A stretch of DNA of 64,000 bases from CAILUG01 sp903844415 (GCA_947477655.1 CANJTS010000009.1:1-64000); one strand, 5' to 3'. Numbered from the stretch's first letter, positions 55,701 through 64,000 are shown. A program made the numbers and translations. The notes: generated by a model from the letters alone, not told the origin.

Positions 55701-56253
55701 TGCTTCCCATTGGATATAAATCCATGATGGCGCCACGGACAGCAAACTCCCCATGTTCATACACCGAATCCACACACTGATAACCAGCACTTTCCAAGGT
55801 TCTGCGCATCTCGGTAATGGAAAATTTTTGGCCTGTTTTCAGCACTAGACTGGTGGCGATCATGTAGTCGCGGGGTGAAAGCCGATGTAGGAGAGTAGAA
55901 ACAGCAAGAATCAGGATGCCGTGTTTCACCTGTGGCAAGTGATGCAAAGTTTCCAAGCGCTGGGAGATTATGTCCTGATGGGGGGAAAAATTATCATAGG
56001 GTAGGGTTTCCCAATCTGGAAATTCAAGGACAGTAAAATCAGGGTTTTGGGTCTTATTCAGAAAAAATTCAAGTTCAGCATGAATTCTTTCCACTTGGCG
56101 TGAGTTTTCTGTAATCACCAGCGTAAGTCCGGTAAAGTTCTGCGCAGCAGCGGCAAGAACAAAGCTGGGGGCAGAGCCTTGCAAGCCCCCCCAAGATTGC
56201 CTGGACCCTGGCGTGGGCGGCAGCGGCAATAAATTTACATTCAAGACACTCAA
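52771..56253 (-). CDS. mfd: Transcription-repair coupling factor Mfd
   Basis: 1160 residues. Displaces stalled RNA polymerase and recruits UvrA. UvrB-homology N-terminus, RNA polymerase interaction domain (LTELKQGAPVVHLDHGVGRY), Walker A GDVGFGKTE near 635, DEEHRFG near 740, RecG-like TRG region and C-terminal D7 domain. Complete. Divergent from gap, and followed by csiV. Confidence 0.98.
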   Translation of the reverse strand: MSVLNVNLLPLPPTPGSRQSWGGLQGSAPSFVLAAAAQNFTGLTLVITENSRQVERIHAELEFFLNKTQNPDFTVLEFPDWETLPYDNFSPHQDIISQRLETLHHLPQVKHGILILAVSTLLHRLSPRDYMIATSLVLKTGQKFSITEMRRTLESAGYQCVDSVYEHGEFAVRGAIMDLYPMGSTTPYRIELFDDVIDSLRMFAPETQISSEKVLEIRLLPGREYPLHTKAIADFRQAFRTAFAVDVRKCPLYEDISKGLASAGIEYYLPLFFPQLVTLFAYLPTAVQCLTFGNVVEGAEQFWREIRSRYEERGVDSERPLLPPDQLFLAVDELFANLKPLPVTHMYSNQVGVGAGVSNLPETIFPDLAVEPKSAQPLARIQQFLQQHANTPILFCCDSAGRRETMLELLQRIQIHPTAIGSWHDWQQLQPAIGITIAPLESGMWLHSPNVIAITENQLFIYHVSQQRRRGKFADASDFIVKSLTELKQGAPVVHLDHGVGRYLGLETFAVEDQLTEFLVLEYADQTKLFVPVASLHLISRYSGGDPETAPLHKLGSDQWQKAKRKAAEKIVDVAAELLDLHARRAAQTGHKFILPEADYQLFTNAFPFEETEDQAETIKSVLNDMTSSRPMDRLVCGDVGFGKTEVALRAAFIAVTNHKQVAVLVPTTLLAQQHYETFKDRFADWPVNIALLSRFVNTGQQEHTLAQLELGNVDIVIGTHKLLQEQLKYKNLGLLIIDEEHRFGVRQKDKLLALKASVDILTLTATPIPRTLNLAMSEMRDLSFIATPPARRLSVKTFIRQESSALKKEAIHRELLRGGQVFYLHNDVKTIEKTADEIRKLVPEARVGVGHGQLRESQLERVMSDFYHKHFNVLVCSTIIETGIDIPSANTIIIDRAHTFGLAQLHQLRGRVGRSHHQAYAYLLTPHAKEMTIEANKRIDAISMADSLGAGFTLASHDLEIRGAGELLGEEQSGHMHSIGFTLYSEMLAQTVKLLKQGKKPNLDQPLHGSTEINLRIPALLPDDYLPDVHSRLLMYKRLANAGSDAELRELKVEIIDRFGLLPEPAKYLFEVTRLKLLAEKLGILKIEAHATGGKLRFSQDTPVEPLALVRLVQKESNRYSLGGASELKFRQETILPTDRINFVELLLAKLNQTLTGNK

Positions 56254-56447
56254 CTATAGCTCCAGATTTTATGAGTCGCGCAGTATAAACCATGCAATAG
56301 ACAGCGTGTTGTAGTGTAGGCCTAGGTTCACAAGTAAAATCACTTTGTTGGACGACTACTACGGAAAATGTGCCTAGATCATACACTTGCCACATTAATT
56401 GCAGGTAAATAAGCATCGATAAAAAACTACGTCAGCTGTGCTTCAGG

Positions 56448-56477
56448 TTGGACATCTCCTTATCCCGCAAGGATAAT
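56448..56477 (+). promoter_or_regulatory. Probable sigma-70 promoter of gap with operator-like repeat
   Basis: TTGGAC (-35) and GATAAT (-10) separated by 18 bases, about 38 bp before the gap GTG. The -10 is part of an inverted repeat TTATCC-CGCAA-GGATAA (56460-56476), a plausible repressor site. Confidence 0.5.
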
Positions 56478-56515
56478 GCCCCGGTTTTTTACAAGTTATA
56501 AAAAGGACACAAAAC

Positions 56516-57991
56516 GTGGTCAGACCCAATATCGACGAAGGTATCTTTACCGACTGGAAACAGCGCGAGGCACTAGCCCAAGAAATGGTGCCACTGCTCG
56601 GCAAACTTGAGCATGAAAAGGGTGTGCAAATTTTTCTGTATGGTAGAGCGCTTAATAATCGCTCCGTTACTTTTATAATGAAATCCCACCGGCGCGTGCG
56701 GGAAATGGTACGCAACGAATTGTCGGAATTTGAAAGTCATGCGCTGTTGCTGGCTATGACCAAGCTCCGTTTGTGCCCCAGCCAGATCGATTTAGGTAAG
56801 CTCACCGTTGAATTCATGAAGCAAAACCACAATGGCAAGGGCTTGAGTGTAGATGCCTGGGTCGTGCAAGAACTTGCTCATCTTATTGATAACAACCATA
56901 AACCCATCGCCAAGCCTACTGACATAATTCTGTATGGATTCGGACGTATTGGACGACTGGTAACACGCTTGTTACTTGAACAAACCGGAAACCGAGAAGT
57001 AATGCGACTGCGAGCGGTAGTGGTGCGCAAGAGTGGCGAAGGCGATTTGCAAAAACGTGTCAACTTGTTGCGTAACGATTCCATACACGGTTCATTTGAA
57101 GGTACGGTACGGGTTGATGAAGAACACAGCCGCATTATCGCCAATGGCAACATAATTCATTTTATCAATTCAGACAGCCCGGACAGCATCGACTACACCC
57201 AATATGGCATTGAAGATGCGCTTGTCATCGACAATACCGGCAAATGGCGCGATCTAGCGGGTTTGTCACTACACCTTAAATCGAAAGGTGTGAGCAAGGT
57301 AATGCTTACAGCACCGGGCAAGGGCAATCTTAAAAATATCGTGTGTGGGATCAACCACAACATGATAGAACCTAGTGACAAAATCATTACTGCTGCATCT
57401 TGCACTACCAACGCAATTGCCCCTGTATTAAAACTGATAAACGACCGCTGGGGAGTTGTACATGGTCATGTAGAAACTGTGCATGCTTATACCAACGACC
57501 AGAATCTGATTGACAATTTTCATAAAGCAGATCGTCGTGGTCGTAGTGCGGCACTTAACATGGTTCTTACTGAAACCGGTGCAGCGCAGGCCGTTGCCAA
57601 AGCAGTGCCTGAGTTGGCGGGGAAATTAACAGGTAATGCGGTACGGGTGCCGGTGGCAAATGTTTCCATGGCTATCCTCAATCTGACCCTAGTGAACTCG
57701 TGTACCAAAGAAGAAATCAATGAATATTTGCGTCAGATAGCCGTGCATTCACCCCTACAAAATCAATTGGGTTACACCGAATCGCCGGACGCGGTATCGA
57801 GTGATTTTATCGGCTCCCGCGAAGCTGCCATTCTTGATGCAACGGCCACTATCAGCAATGGCAAAAATCTAGTGCTGTATTTGTGGTACGACAATGAGTT
57901 CGGTTACTGCAATCAGGTTGTTCGTATGGTGCACAAGATGGCAGGAGTGAACTATCTTTCTTATCCAGAAAACGAAAGTATGGATAACTAG
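56516..57991 (+). CDS. gap: Glyceraldehyde-3-phosphate dehydrogenase, long form
   Basis: 491 residues, with a ~135-residue N-terminal extension before the Rossmann domain (ILYGFGRIGRLVTR). Catalytic Cys296 in TAASCTTNAIAP; DNEFGYCNQVVRM at the end. This long form matches Pseudomonas PA3001. GTG start with AAAGGA upstream. May act in gluconeogenesis. First of a tight run gap-apbE-sthA. Confidence 0.92.
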   Translation: MVRPNIDEGIFTDWKQREALAQEMVPLLGKLEHEKGVQIFLYGRALNNRSVTFIMKSHRRVREMVRNELSEFESHALLLAMTKLRLCPSQIDLGKLTVEFMKQNHNGKGLSVDAWVVQELAHLIDNNHKPIAKPTDIILYGFGRIGRLVTRLLLEQTGNREVMRLRAVVVRKSGEGDLQKRVNLLRNDSIHGSFEGTVRVDEEHSRIIANGNIIHFINSDSPDSIDYTQYGIEDALVIDNTGKWRDLAGLSLHLKSKGVSKVMLTAPGKGNLKNIVCGINHNMIEPSDKIITAASCTTNAIAPVLKLINDRWGVVHGHVETVHAYTNDQNLIDNFHKADRRGRSAALNMVLTETGAAQAVAKAVPELAGKLTGNAVRVPVANVSMAILNLTLVNSCTKEEINEYLRQIAVHSPLQNQLGYTESPDAVSSDFIGSREAAILDATATISNGKNLVLYLWYDNEFGYCNQVVRMVHKMAGVNYLSYPENESMDN

Positions 57992-57992
57992 C

Positions 57993-59075
57993 TTGACATA
58001 TATATACAGTAAAAAAGCGCTTGTTTTGGTCGCAGCAGGCGTTTTTTTTATTTTCGTCGCTGTCTATTTTACTTCCCACAATAATCAAATTTACAGTTTA
58101 CAGGGTGCCACCATGGGCACTACCTGGACTGTGCAGATTGTTGCGGCCAGTGATGAAAACTTACCTGCCGTAGGCCAGAAAATAGAAACTTTATTGCACC
58201 ATCTCGATCGTGAGGTTTTTTCAACCTATACAGCAGACTCTGAACTTTCGCAGTTAAATGCTAGCCCGAATGGGTCAAGTGTAGTTGTTTCAGCCGAGCT
58301 GATGACTGTTTTATTGCTAGCAAAAAATCTGCATGAACTTACCACCGGTGTATTTGATATCACGATTGGCTCTTTGGTGAACCTGTGGGGTTTTGGTCCA
58401 ACGGCAGTAACAGGCTTGCCTGCTAGCTCTGAAATTCACTTTGCCAAAGCGCAGCTGGGCATGGCTGACCTGATTTTGGATGAGGGTAAATCAACCGTAT
58501 TTAAGAATAAAATGCTGACTCTAGATCTATCTGCTATCGCTAAAGGTTATGCAACTGATGAGGTTGCCGAAGCACTAATTACTGCCGGATTTTATTCTTT
58601 CTTGGTTGAAATTGGCGGTGAAATTCGTGTTCAGGGTTTGCGACCAGATCACACTGCTTGGGTCATTGCCATAGAAACTCCGCTGAATGACCAACGCCTT
58701 CCTTACGCAGCTTTAGTTAACTTAGGAGAACCTATAGGCATTGCCGGGTCAGGAGATTATCGAAATTTTCGTGAGATTAAAGGTAAACGTTATTCGCATG
58801 AAATCGATCCTCGGACAGGTTATCCAATAGACAATAATTTGGCAGCGGTAACTGTAATCAGTGCTAATGCAGCAACTGCAGATGCATGGGCAACTGCACT
58901 GATGGTACTTGGGGCAGAACAAGGCAAAGCATTGGCAGAGAGTGAGAATGTTGCTGCCTATTTTATTACACGAGACAATTTTCCATTGGCCCAAGTAAAA
59001 ACGGAGCAAGCCGCCTTGCATCACACTTATACATCTGCTTTTGAATTATATCTTTACCCGATTTCAGGAATTTAA
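57993..59075 (+). CDS. apbE: FAD:protein FMN transferase ApbE
   Basis: 360 residues. Covalently attaches FMN to flavoproteins such as NqrB/NqrC. N-terminal membrane or signal segment (about 8-27), ATMGTTWTV, EIGGEIRVQG, HEIDPRTGYPI and ATADAWATALMVLG motifs. No lipobox Cys. TTG start one base after gap; no ATG nearby, so the start is uncertain. No nqr genes are adjacent. Confidence 0.9.
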   Translation: MTYIYSKKALVLVAAGVFFIFVAVYFTSHNNQIYSLQGATMGTTWTVQIVAASDENLPAVGQKIETLLHHLDREVFSTYTADSELSQLNASPNGSSVVVSAELMTVLLLAKNLHELTTGVFDITIGSLVNLWGFGPTAVTGLPASSEIHFAKAQLGMADLILDEGKSTVFKNKMLTLDLSAIAKGYATDEVAEALITAGFYSFLVEIGGEIRVQGLRPDHTAWVIAIETPLNDQRLPYAALVNLGEPIGIAGSGDYRNFREIKGKRYSHEIDPRTGYPIDNNLAAVTVISANAATADAWATALMVLGAEQGKALAESENVAAYFITRDNFPLAQVKTEQAALHHTYTSAFELYLYPISGI

Positions 59076-59077
59076 GT

Positions 59078-60469
59078 ATGGCAAAAAAAAGTTTTGATTT
59101 AATAGTGATTGGCAGTGGCCCTGCTGGGGAATCAGCCGCAATGAATGCAGTAAAAGCCGGTAAAAAAGTGGCTATGATCTGCGACAAGCCACGGCCAGGA
59201 GGCAATTGTACTTACCTGGGCACCATACCATCCAAGGCCCTGCGGCATGGTGTTAAACAGGTAATGCAGTTTAATACCAATCCCATATTCAGAGAATTTG
59301 GCGATGTTCGCAAAGTTACTTTTCAACAGTTGATGAGCCATGCCAGGCGAGTAGTGGAAGACCAGAGCGCACTGCGTACTAATTTTTATCAGCGTAACCA
59401 AGTACCAATTTTTGAAGGTGTTGCCAGTTTTGTGGATAAAAATTGCATCACCGTAACCCTTGGTACTGAAATTACTAAACTTAAGGCAGACTATTTTGTG
59501 ATTGCTACTGGGTCTAGGCCTTATCGACCTGCCAATGTTGATTTTCAACACCAATTGGTTTTTGACAGCGACACCATTTTGAATCTAAAAAAATCACCTC
59601 GTAAAGTTACCATCATTGGGGCGGGCGTAATCGGCTGCGAGTACGCTTCCATTTTTGGTGGATTGGGTTGTAAGGTTGAATTGCTTAACCCAGCTACTTC
59701 TTTGTTGTCGTTTCTGGATACAGAAATTTCTGAAGCACTGAGTTATCACCTCCGTAACGTGAGTGTACGTTGTCGCCATCTAGAACATTTCAAGCAGATG
59801 GAGTACCACGACGACCATATTATTACTTTTTTGGACTCGGGCAAGAAAATAAAAAGTGACATCGTTTTGTGGGCTAATGGTCGTACCGGCAATACCGATA
59901 AACTTAATCTTGACGCTGTGGGCTTACAAGCCACTTCTAGAGGACAGTTGGTGGTTAATAACCGTTATCAAACCACGGTAGAAAATATTTATGCATGTGG
60001 TGATGTGATAGGTTCGCCGGCTCTGGCATCAGCTGCATACGATCAGGGCAGAGCAGCAAGTAATGCCATTGTTAACCCGGAAGAGTTCCGCCCATTAAAT
60101 GAAATCCCGAGCGGTATCTATACTATTCCAGAAATCAGCACTATCGGTATGAATGAATTACAACTGACTGAAAAGAAGATTCCTTATGAAGTAGGGAAGG
60201 CGTTTTTTCGGAACATTGCCCGTGCCCAGATCACTGGAGATGAGGTTGGCATGCTCAAACTTATCTTCCATTTCGATACTTTAGAAATTCTCGGTATTCA
60301 TTGTTTTGGTGACCAAGCTTCCGAAATTGTCCATATTGGTCAGGCCATCATGAATCAAAAAGATGGCGGTAATACCCTGCGTTACTTTTTGAACACCACC
60401 TTTAACTATCCTACGATGGCAGAGGCTTATAAAGTAGCAGCATTGGATGGGATCAACCGGGTGTTTTAG
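59078..60469 (+). CDS. sthA: Soluble pyridine nucleotide transhydrogenase SthA
   Basis: 463 residues. Flavoprotein that moves hydride between NADPH and NAD+. FAD motif GSGPAGESAA and GNCTYLGTIPSKALRHG: the second redox Cys of related disulfide reductases is Thr, exactly as in SthA. NAD-binding GAGVIGCEYASIF; C-terminal TFNYPTMAEAYKVAA. Two bases after apbE. A hairpin terminator follows. Confidence 0.95.
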   Translation: MAKKSFDLIVIGSGPAGESAAMNAVKAGKKVAMICDKPRPGGNCTYLGTIPSKALRHGVKQVMQFNTNPIFREFGDVRKVTFQQLMSHARRVVEDQSALRTNFYQRNQVPIFEGVASFVDKNCITVTLGTEITKLKADYFVIATGSRPYRPANVDFQHQLVFDSDTILNLKKSPRKVTIIGAGVIGCEYASIFGGLGCKVELLNPATSLLSFLDTEISEALSYHLRNVSVRCRHLEHFKQMEYHDDHIITFLDSGKKIKSDIVLWANGRTGNTDKLNLDAVGLQATSRGQLVVNNRYQTTVENIYACGDVIGSPALASAAYDQGRAASNAIVNPEEFRPLNEIPSGIYTIPEISTIGMNELQLTEKKIPYEVGKAFFRNIARAQITGDEVGMLKLIFHFDTLEILGIHCFGDQASEIVHIGQAIMNQKDGGNTLRYFLNTTFNYPTMAEAYKVAALDGINRVF

Positions 60470-60847
60470 GGGTTGACCAAAAGCCACGAACTTATTTTTG
60501 TATTTGTTAGCTTTTGACTAACAAACAAAATTGTGGCTGCCAGATAGGGTGTCCTTTGATGAATTTCAGGCTTGAAGTGCGCCGCTCAAATGTGTAAATT
60601 GACAACCCGTTTAGAGCAGTAAATTTTCGAACATCTAGACGCTTAATATTGGGGCGAGATCGACTGGATTTTTTCCTTTCAACCCCTCCCAATACCTGCC
60701 TGAAATGTATCTTCTTGGTGTGTGCTTATGCAGATACTTGTGCATGATTGAGAAGGTATGTGGTGATGTTTTGCGGGTATTGTTAATAGAATATGCAAAC
60801 CAAGTTTTAAACTAAGTCTCAAAAAAATCGGATTACAGGGTTGTTGT
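60470..60847. other. Intergenic region between sthA and nuoA
   Basis: About 380 bp containing the sthA terminator and presumably the nuo promoter, which I cannot place. Short minus-strand reading frames of 60-65 codons show no family match and I do not call them genes. Confidence 0.5.
60482..60538 (+). terminator. Long imperfect hairpin after sthA
   Basis: Outer stem AGCCAC/GTGGCT, inner stem ATTTGTTAG/CTAACAAA with a 7-base loop, plus TTTTG/CAAAA between them across a small bulge. No long T-run after the right arm, but it sits 12 bp past the sthA stop and would end gap-apbE-sthA transcription. Confidence 0.6.
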
Positions 60848-61357
60848 GTGACAATAGATCTTTGGCCTCTCATAGTATATTCAGTGCTGGTTGTCGGTCT
60901 GGTGTCAGGATTGTTGGTGGTATCGGCCTTGCTGGGGCAGAAGCGTCAAGATCATGCAACGCATGATGTGTACGAATCCGGTGTACTTCCTGTTGGCTCT
61001 GCCAATATCAAAATAGCGGTACCATTTTATCTCACCGCTATTCTCTTTATTATTTTCGATTTAGAAGCTGCCTTTCTTTTTGCCTATGCCATTTCCATCC
61101 GTGAAGCAGGTTGGTTTGGTTATATAGAAGTCTGCATTTTCATCTCTATTTTGTTGGCCGGATTGCTGTATTTGTGGAAAGCCGGTGCTCTCGAGTGGCG
61201 TACTTTGCGCCAACAAAATGACCTGGCCAATCTGCAAGGCGAAGGTGGTGTAATAAATGTAGTAAATGGCCTGAAAAAAATCCAGCTAGATACAAGCCAT
61301 CAAGACCAAGACAATCACACCCATGACAACATTCATCATACGGGAGCAGCACACTAA
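60848..61357 (+). CDS. nuoA: NADH-quinone oxidoreductase subunit A
   Basis: Complex I membrane subunit, three helices. YESGVLPVGSANIKIAVPFYLTAILFIIFDLE is the NuoA signature region (split here: YESGVLPVGSANIK, then FDLEAAFLF). 169 residues, with a C-terminal tail of about 45 that ends in a His-rich stretch (six His in the last 20). GTG start. Overlaps nuoB start by 1 bp. Confidence 0.95.
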   Translation: MTIDLWPLIVYSVLVVGLVSGLLVVSALLGQKRQDHATHDVYESGVLPVGSANIKIAVPFYLTAILFIIFDLEAAFLFAYAISIREAGWFGYIEVCIFISILLAGLLYLWKAGALEWRTLRQQNDLANLQGEGGVINVVNGLKKIQLDTSHQDQDNHTHDNIHHTGAAH

Positions 61358-61998
61358 TGAGTTGGGAGCTGGTAAAACCTGAAGATTCTTATTCTGCTAG
61401 TCCTGGTATGAATCAATTTGAAGATTACATCCGTGAGAATGTGATCATGACTACGCTGGAAGACATGCTAGCTTGGAGTCGTAAAAATTCGCTGTGGCCT
61501 TTCAATTTTGGTTTGTCTTGCTGTTATGTAGAAGCTGCTACCGCCATTTCCAGTCGACATGATATTGCCCGTTTTGGCGCTGAAGTTTTTCGCGCCACCC
61601 CCCGTCAGGCCGACATGATTATTATTGCAGGTACTGTGTTTCGTAAAATGGCACCGGTTGTACAACGTTTGTATGAACAAATGATGGAGCCACGCTATGT
61701 AATCAGTATGGGTTCGTGCGCTAATTCCGGCGGTATGTACGACATTTACTCAGTAGTGCAGGGAGTCGACAAATTTTTGCCAGTGGACGTGTATGTATCT
61801 GGTTGTCCTCCTCGTCCCGAAGCCTTGTTGCAAGGTCTGGTACTGTTGCAAGAGTCCATTGCTAACAAACGTCGCCCGGTAAGCTGGATGATTAACGATC
61901 AAGGTGTACATGAAACCAAGAAGAACGTAGTACAAAGAATTGCCCGCGGCCCCGAACGTATTGCAGCAACAGAGTTGCGTAGCCCGGATGAAGTGTAG
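61357..61998 (+). CDS. nuoB: NADH-quinone oxidoreductase subunit B
   Basis: 213 residues. Carries the terminal N2 4Fe-4S cluster through Cys55, Cys56 (LSCCYVEAA), Cys121 (GSCANSGG) and Cys150 (SGCPPRPEA). Peripheral arm at the membrane junction. Order nuoA-nuoB-nuoCD is canonical. Confidence 0.97.
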   Translation: MSWELVKPEDSYSASPGMNQFEDYIRENVIMTTLEDMLAWSRKNSLWPFNFGLSCCYVEAATAISSRHDIARFGAEVFRATPRQADMIIIAGTVFRKMAPVVQRLYEQMMEPRYVISMGSCANSGGMYDIYSVVQGVDKFLPVDVYVSGCPPRPEALLQGLVLLQESIANKRRPVSWMINDQGVHETKKNVVQRIARGPERIAATELRSPDEV

Positions 61999-62082
61999 AC
62001 CTAGAATAAGGTATGGCACGGATATTTTGACACCTGTTTCCAGCAAGATCGACTAACTCAGATTTTACAAAAGAGATCAGCA

Positions 62083-63855
62083 GTGAGCACTACTATCAGC
62101 ACTCAAGCAAGTGAACTCCCCGCAGTAATCGCTGCCCTGTATCAACAATTTGGTGAGTCGTCTTTTATGCGTCAGCATACTGCCGAAGGGATGCCAACGT
62201 TGTGGACTTCTCGCGACAAGATTGTTGCAGTGCTCAAATATCTCCGTGATGAATACCGTCCACGTTATGAAATGTTGTTTGATGTAACCGCAATTGACGA
62301 ACGCGTCCGTGTGCACCGTCAAGGGCAACCTGCCAGTGAATTCACAGTGGTATATCACGCCAGTTCTTTCTCTGGGAATTGTGATATCCGCATAAAAGTC
62401 GCACTCGCCATGTCAGATCTTAATGTGCCGACTGTGATAGGGCTGTGGCCTAGCGCCAATTGGCAAGAACGTGAAGTGTGGGACATGTTTGGTATCACTT
62501 TTACCGGGCATCCAAATCTAAGCCGTATCTTGTGTCCGCCCACCTGGAAGGGACATGCCTTGCGTAAAGATCATCCGGCCCGCGCGACCGAGATGGAACC
62601 GTACAGCATGAGCGATGAGATTCAAGACCGTGAACAAGAGCAACTTAAGTTCCGGCCCGAAGAGTGGGGTATGACCCGCAAATCCGAAAACTCTGAATAC
62701 ATGTTTTTGAATTTTGGTCCCAACCATCCAGCTGCTCACGGTGTTATTCGTTTTGCGCTGCAATTAGATGGCGAATATGTTCTCGATGTTGTACCTGATG
62801 TGGGCTATCACCACCGTGGTGCTGAGAAAATGGGTGAGCGTCAGACTTGGCACACTTATATTCCCTACACGGATCGTATTGATTATCTAGGTGGAGTTAT
62901 GAATAACCTGCCATATGTGATGGCAGTAGAAAAGATGGCGGGCATTGTAGTGCCGCAACGTGTGGAAGTAATTCGGGTGATGTTGGCAGAATTTTTCCGC
63001 ATCTGTTCGCATCTGCTATTTTACGGAACTTGGGCAGTTGATTTAGGTCAGTTGTCACCGCTGTTTTATTGTTTCGTTGATCGCGAAAAAGCTTTCAATA
63101 TTATCGAATCCATATGTGGTGCACGTATGCATCCGGGCTGGTTCCGTATTGGTGGTGTGGCTCAGGATCTGCCTAACGGTTGGGATAAATTGATACGTGA
63201 ATTTGTTGATTATTTCCCGGCGCGATTGGCTGAATACGACAAAATGGTTATGCAAAATACTGTCATCAAACAACGCACCCGCGGTGTTGGCGTGATGAAT
63301 ACCCAGGATGCATTTGATTGGGGTATGACAGGTCCCGCCTTGCGCGCCACAGGATTTGAATGGGACTACCGTAAAAATCGTCCTTACAGTGGTTATCAAA
63401 ATTTTGAATTTGAAGTGCCCATTGGGGCAAATGGTGATTGTTACGATCGAGCGGCAGTTCGTGTTGAAGAAATGCGCCAGAGTTGTCGCATCATTAAACA
63501 ATGTTTGGAAAATATGCCATCGGGTCCATATAAAGCAGACCATCCTCTGACCACACCGCCTATCAAAGAAAAAAGCAAACTTGATATCGAAACCTTAATT
63601 AACCATTTCCTCAGTGTTAGCTGGGGGCCAGTGATGGATCCGACCGAGGTCTCCATGACCATCGAAGCCACTAAGGGCATGAACATGTATTACTTGATAA
63701 ATGATGGTGGTTCTGGTGCTTACCGTACCCGAATTCGTACGCCATCTTTCATCCATATTCAGGCCATACCTTTCCTGAGTCGCGGGTTGATGCTGGCAGA
63801 CTTTACCGCCGTCGTTGCCACCACCGATTTTGTAATGGCCGATGTGGACCGCTAG
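62083..63855 (+). CDS. nuoCD: NADH-quinone oxidoreductase fused subunits C/D
   Basis: 590 residues. NuoC part (about 1-170: EREVWDMFGITFTGHPNLSR) fused to NuoD (about 200-590: NFGPNHPAAHGVIRF, GYHHRGAEKMGERQTW). The C-D fusion is the E. coli/Pseudomonas state. GTG start with AAGAG upstream; 84 bp after nuoB. NuoD's C-terminal VVATTDFVMADVDR is complete. Confidence 0.97.
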   Translation: MSTTISTQASELPAVIAALYQQFGESSFMRQHTAEGMPTLWTSRDKIVAVLKYLRDEYRPRYEMLFDVTAIDERVRVHRQGQPASEFTVVYHASSFSGNCDIRIKVALAMSDLNVPTVIGLWPSANWQEREVWDMFGITFTGHPNLSRILCPPTWKGHALRKDHPARATEMEPYSMSDEIQDREQEQLKFRPEEWGMTRKSENSEYMFLNFGPNHPAAHGVIRFALQLDGEYVLDVVPDVGYHHRGAEKMGERQTWHTYIPYTDRIDYLGGVMNNLPYVMAVEKMAGIVVPQRVEVIRVMLAEFFRICSHLLFYGTWAVDLGQLSPLFYCFVDREKAFNIIESICGARMHPGWFRIGGVAQDLPNGWDKLIREFVDYFPARLAEYDKMVMQNTVIKQRTRGVGVMNTQDAFDWGMTGPALRATGFEWDYRKNRPYSGYQNFEFEVPIGANGDCYDRAAVRVEEMRQSCRIIKQCLENMPSGPYKADHPLTTPPIKEKSKLDIETLINHFLSVSWGPVMDPTEVSMTIEATKGMNMYYLINDGGSGAYRTRIRTPSFIHIQAIPFLSRGLMLADFTAVVATTDFVMADVDR

Positions 63856-63866
63856 GAACTAACCCT

Positions 63867-64000
63867 ATGAGCAATTTAATCGCCAGCACTGCGCCTCGTG
63901 CACGCCAATTGACCCATGAAGAAATTCATGAGATCGAACATGAAAAAACTCACTATCCCTATCCGCAGGCGGTAGGGTTGGAAGCGCTAAAGATCGTACA
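63867..64000 (+). CDS. nuoE: NADH-quinone oxidoreductase subunit E, truncated by window end
   Basis: Only the first 44 codons are visible: MSNLIASTAPRARQLTHEE, then EIEHEKTHYPYPQAVGLEAL and KIV. The EIEHE...HY...ALKIV pattern matches the NuoE N-terminus. It follows nuoCD by 11 bp. Confidence 0.88.
   Translation, partial: MSNLIASTAPRARQLTHEEIHEIEHEKTHYPYPQAVGLEALKIV

Noticed and set aside
60507..60873. Two short minus-strand frames before nuoA
   Set aside because: One starts beside and the other runs into regulatory or terminator sequence; no family resemblance.
63055..63543. Minus-strand 162-codon open frame inside nuoCD
   Set aside because: Antisense shadow of the conserved NuoD domain.
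1..64000. tRNA, rRNA, CRISPR, insertion sequence or prophage genes
   Set aside because: I looked for T-loop motifs, transposase or integrase proteins and spaced direct repeats and found none; the only tandem array is coding sequence in zipA.

Overview
This 64 kb window is a chromosomal segment of a gammaproteobacterium of moderate to low GC (by eye about 40-45%, not computed). ZipA, RapA, PdxB, TusA/TtcA, a fused NuoCD and SthA all point to Gammaproteobacteria. The orders gloB-yafS-rnhA-dnaQ, tig-clpP-clpX-lon-hupB-ppiD and gap/mfd/csiV/methylthioinosine phosphorylase match Pseudomonas and relatives. A marine oligotroph of the Pseudomonadales/Cellvibrionales type is my best guess, from the PQQ dehydrogenase and DUF6152 content. 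That placement is an inference, not shown by a marker gene. I see no insertion sequence, prophage, CRISPR array, rRNA or tRNA gene.

Layout. 0-4.6 kb: the end of zipA (with a perfect 12-bp repeat coding LDEE), ligA, a lytic-transglycosylase-like lipoprotein and djlA. 4.9-11 kb, minus strand: a PreP-like M16 metallopeptidase and RapA. 11.1-17.6 kb is the accessory block: a PQQ-dependent dehydrogenase, a DUF6152 protein, a secreted protein of unknown function, both subunits of an HapCD/PnpCD-type hydroquinone 1,2-dioxygenase, and an aldehyde dehydrogenase fitting 4-hydroxymuconic semialdehyde dehydrogenase. 17.7-27.4 kb: cobO, ylqF, bolA, a Bax-like hydrolase, a NodB deacetylase, ttcA-yheU-tusA-pdxB, alaA, msrB and a Slam-like TPR/beta-barrel protein. 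A very AT-rich gap of about 1.2 kb (27.4-28.6 kb) follows.

28.6-37.1 kb carries the protein-quality block tig, clpP, clpX, lon, hupB, ppiD. 37.1-44 kb, minus strand, carries gloB followed by a complete oppABCDF oligopeptide importer whose OppC has an unusual fibronectin-III-like periplasmic insertion. 44.2-47.4 kb: yafS, rnhA, dnaQ, sohB. 47.5-49.7 kb: a sulfite/nitrite reductase and its DUF934 partner. 49.9-52.8 kb: an unannotated 45-residue membrane protein, a DUF2970 protein, nfuA, methylthioinosine phosphorylase and csiV. 52.8-64 kb: mfd, then gap-apbE-sthA, and the start of the complex I operon (nuoA, nuoB, nuoCD, nuoE cut by the window end).

How it works together. Most of the window is housekeeping: division, DNA repair and replication, protein folding and degradation, redox cofactors and respiration. 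The metabolic novelty is the 11-17.6 kb block, which would open the hydroquinone ring and oxidise the product toward 4-hydroxymuconate; the later maleylacetate steps are not in the window. The gap-apbE-sthA run resembles the P. aeruginosa locus where apbE sits beside nqrABCDEF, but here the nqr genes are absent and NDH-1 genes follow instead.
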